Origin: Chloroflexota bacterium
GTDB lineage: Bacteria > Chloroflexota > Ktedonobacteria > Ktedonobacterales > Ktedonobacteraceae
Reading direction: 5' to 3'
Length of the DNA stretch: 64,000 bases
Assembly: GCA_902810755.1 (NCBI GenBank)
Contig: CADDYT010000009.1
Span: 1-64,000 of the forward strand
Below are positions 61,981 through 64,000 of the stretch, in pieces. The notes below the pieces were generated by a model. It made no database searches and was not told the DNA's origin. It saw only the letters and a list, made by a program, of their open reading frames with translations. Numbering within the stretch: the stretch's first letter is position 1; each line of letters opens with the position of its first letter. The position numbers were made by a program, and so were the translations under genes.

Positions 61981-62175
61981 ATGCAGGAATATTATATGGA
62001 CTTGCTTGTCGACGCCCTCCTGGATGAGGGTTTCACGGTAAAAGAGGCCAGCCAATTGATCGCACTGCGCGAACGCTTTGAGGAAGAAGAGCAAAGAGCG
62101 CGCAAACTCCGGGAGACGAATTATCACCGTTTCATTCGCTGGCTTGTCGAGCAGGGACGCTTGAGTGACTGGTAG
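61981..62175 (+). CDS. Small protein of unknown function (64 residues)
   Basis: ATG 61981 has AAGGAGG 9 nt upstream; an ATG at 61918 in the same frame lies before the hairpin and has no ribosome site. Highly charged helix (LIALRERFEEEEQRARKLRE) flanked by MDLLVDALLDEGFTVKEASQ and FIRWLVEQGRLSDW. Looks like a small regulatory or adaptor protein; not recognised. A hairpin at about 62219-62270 (ACAGAGAG..CTCTCTGT) may end its transcript. Confidence 0.6.
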   Translation: MQEYYMDLLVDALLDEGFTVKEASQLIALRERFEEEEQRARKLRETNYHRFIRWLVEQGRLSDW

Positions 62176-62430
62176 CAGGTTGTAGAGGGTAGTGAAGAGC
62201 GTCCAGGTGGAGATCAGGACAGAGAGAGGGGACAAACCGCCCGTCAGGCAGGGTAGTTTGCCCTCTCTGTTCGTTTCTCCAGACAACTCTCTGATTACCG
62301 TGAAAAGTTGCAGATGCATTGTGTTCTAAAAGTACCCCGGAATGTTGTACAATAAACGTGCGAGAAGCGTTTTTTTTGTTCCCTTTTTTCCCGGCATTGT
62401 ATGAGCTGGAAACTCACAGGAGGCCTCCCA

Positions 62431-64000
62431 ATGAAAGCAGTTGTAATGGCAGGCGGGGAGGGATCGAGGCTGAGACCTCTGACGATCAGACGACCGAAGC
62501 CGATGGTTCCCATTGCAGGCAAACCCGTCATGGAACATATCTTGAACCTGTTGAAACGCAACGGTATCACCGAGATTATCGTGACCGTACAGTACCTGGC
62601 AAGCAATATTGAGGATTATTTTGGCAATGGTTCTCAATTTGGCATGCATATCACCTACTCGCGCGAAGATGTGCCGCTGGGAACGGCGGGCAGCGTGAAA
62701 AATGCCGAGGAGCAGCTAACGGAGCCATTTCTGGTCATCAGTGGCGACGCGCTGACCGACTATAATTTGCGAGACATCATCCGCTTTCATGAGGAGAAGC
62801 ACGCGCTGGCCACGCTGACGCTGGCGCACGTGCATAACCCGCTGGAATACGGGGTGATTATCACCAACCAGGAAGGCCACATCACGCAGTTTCTGGAGAA
62901 GCCAAGCTGGGGCGAGGTCTTCAGCGATACCATCAATACGGGTATCTACGTGCTTGACCCGAAAATTTTCTCGTACTTCGAGAAGGATAAGCCGTTTGAC
63001 TTCAGCCAGGAACTCTTCCCCATGATGCTCAGGAAAGGCGACCCGATTTATGGCTATATTGCCAGCGGCTACTGGTGCGATGTGGGCAATCTGGCCGAAT
63101 ATATGCGAGCCAACGCGGATGCGTTGACGGGCAAGGTCGAAATCGAGATTCCGGCAAAGAATATCGGCGGCAATATCTGGGTTGAAGAGGGCGTGCAGGT
63201 CGACGAGGAGGCGCAACTCTACGGCCCTATCTATCTCAGCCACGACAGCAAGGTCAAAGCGGGGGCCATCATTCACGGACCAAGCGCGATTGGACACTAT
63301 ACGATCATCGACGAGCGCGCGCAGGTTGACCGCAGTATTGTATGGAACAACTCCTACATCGGCGAGCGAGCCGAACTGCGTGGGGCCATCGTAGGTTCTT
63401 CGACCAGCATCAAGAGCAAGGCGGTGATGTTTGAAGGCTCGGTCATCGGCGATAACTCGATCATTCAGGAAGGGGCCATTATCCAGCCCAACGTCAAAAT
63501 CTGGCCGGATAAGGAGATTGAGGCGGGCGCGGTAGTCAATACCAGCATCATCTGGGGTTCGCAGGGGCGGCGCGGCCTCTTCGGGCGTTTTGGTGTGACG
63601 GGCCTGGTCAATGTCGATATTACGCCGGAGTTTGCCACACGGCTCAGCGCGGCCTATGGCGCAATCCTGCCTAAAGGTTCGACCGTGTGCATGAACCGCG
63701 ACGCGCACCGCAGTTCGCGGATGATTAAGCGCGCCATGGTGGCCGGGCTACCCTCTGCCGGCATCAACGTCGATGACATCAACCAGGTGCCTGTTCCGGT
63801 GGCGCGCTACTTCATTCGCAACACAGATGCCATCGGCGGCGTGCATGTGCGCACCTCGCCTTTCGACCAGCGTATCATCGACATCAAGTTCTTTGATCAG
63901 AATGGGCTGGATATCAACAAGACGACGGAGCGCAAAATCGAGAACCTGTTCTTTCGCGAGGATTACCGCCGCGTCTACATCGACGATATCGGCGCGATTG
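62431..64000 (+). CDS. Mannose-1-phosphate guanylyltransferase/phosphomannomutase fusion (5' part)
   Basis: Open to the window edge, 523 codons seen. N-terminal nucleotidyltransferase ([32 protein letters not shown], about 1-235), then left-handed beta-helix hexapeptide repeats (about 250-365), then the start of a phosphoglucomutase/phosphomannomutase domain ([34 protein letters not shown]). In that domain the usual TASHNP phosphoserine loop is replaced by VRTSPFDQ: the Ser is kept but the HNP is lost, so mutase activity is doubtful. ATG 62431 follows CAGGAGG by 7 nt. Expected full length is about 830 residues. Makes GDP-mannose for glycans. Confidence 0.9.
   Translation, partial: MKAVVMAGGEGSRLRPLTIRRPKPMVPIAGKPVMEHILNLLKRNGITEIIVTVQYLASNIEDYFGNGSQFGMHITYSREDVPLGTAGSVKNAEEQLTEPFLVISGDALTDYNLRDIIRFHEEKHALATLTLAHVHNPLEYGVIITNQEGHITQFLEKPSWGEVFSDTINTGIYVLDPKIFSYFEKDKPFDFSQELFPMMLRKGDPIYGYIASGYWCDVGNLAEYMRANADALTGKVEIEIPAKNIGGNIWVEEGVQVDEEAQLYGPIYLSHDSKVKAGAIIHGPSAIGHYTIIDERAQVDRSIVWNNSYIGERAELRGAIVGSSTSIKSKAVMFEGSVIGDNSIIQEGAIIQPNVKIWPDKEIEAGAVVNTSIIWGSQGRRGLFGRFGVTGLVNVDITPEFATRLSAAYGAILPKGSTVCMNRDAHRSSRMIKRAMVAGLPSAGINVDDINQVPVPVARYFIRNTDAIGGVHVRTSPFDQRIIDIKFFDQNGLDINKTTERKIENLFFREDYRRVYIDDIGAI

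Noticed and set aside
62716..63708. Minus-strand open frame near the right end
   Set aside because: It lies opposite the GMPP/PMM gene, which is open to the window edge and has clear motifs.

Overview
The window is most likely chromosomal DNA of a Chloroflexota bacterium, probably of the class Ktedonobacteria. This is inferred from gene content: two-domain CDC48-type and XPB-type ATPases of archaeal/eukaryotic flavour in a bacterium, a mannose-1-phosphate guanylyltransferase/phosphomannomutase fusion, a zinc-finger/periplasmic-binding fusion, many one- and two-domain acetyltransferases, secreted cysteine-rich proteins, and dense intergenic palindromic repeats. No transposase, integrase, phage gene, rRNA or CRISPR array was found.

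Layout. 437-4789 (+): yebC, ruvC, ruvA and a membrane-anchored zinc-finger/periplasmic-binding protein. 4882-10705 (mostly -): an APH-fold kinase, thiL, a double GNAT protein, an ABM-domain protein (+), a small unknown protein and a REC-GGDEF regulator. 11419-14383 (+): an alpha/beta hydrolase whose nucleophile is replaced by Ala, an XPB-like helicase and a monothiol thioredoxin-like protein. 14446-20192 (-): a small membrane protein, a Nudix hydrolase, and a thrB-thrC-GT39 operon with its own promoter. 20326-28756 (-): a branched-chain amino acid cluster, ilvB-ilvN-ilvC-leuA-ilvE-ilvD. It is preceded by a consensus promoter, a translated Leu/Val/Ile-rich leader ORF and an intrinsic terminator, the layout of a classical attenuator.

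29193-37178 (+ except one GNAT): an L,D-transpeptidase lipoprotein, two tandem paralogous secreted proteins of unknown function, a UbiG-like methyltransferase, an unknown protein and an Rpn-family nuclease. 37228-39664 (-): ftsH and thpR. 40232-47014 (+): an oxalate/formate-type MFS transporter followed by a three-subunit formate dehydrogenase. The catalytic subunit is read through an in-frame UGA, predicted selenocysteine 189, with a SECIS-like hairpin directly downstream. 47189-54613: a CDC48-type ATPase, a small protein paired with a soluble histidine kinase, a SnoaL-like protein, a GS17M-like protein (-) and an unknown. 54690-61302 (-): MaoC hydratase, acyl-CoA dehydrogenase, a membrane protein, pcm, tRNA-Val(CAC), lysS, greA and birA. 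Upstream of birA lies a compact transcription unit of about 195 nt with consensus promoter, strong ribosome site, 24-codon Cys-rich ORF, long-range stem and terminator. The window ends inside a GMPP/PMM fusion gene (+).

Two palindromic repeat families fill intergenic space. Family A is about a 30-bp inverted repeat carrying the GGGTGGCCCTACT core, often with a shared 24-bp tail. Family B has arms with the GTCATGCTGAG core. One family B copy lies inside the GT39 coding region. Several transcription units end in unusually long perfect palindromes (arms of 37 and 40 bp). The best candidates for new biology are the Cys-rich micropeptide/attenuator upstream of birA, the ilv leader, the selenocysteine formate dehydrogenase without a Tat signal, and the unknown tandem secreted family.
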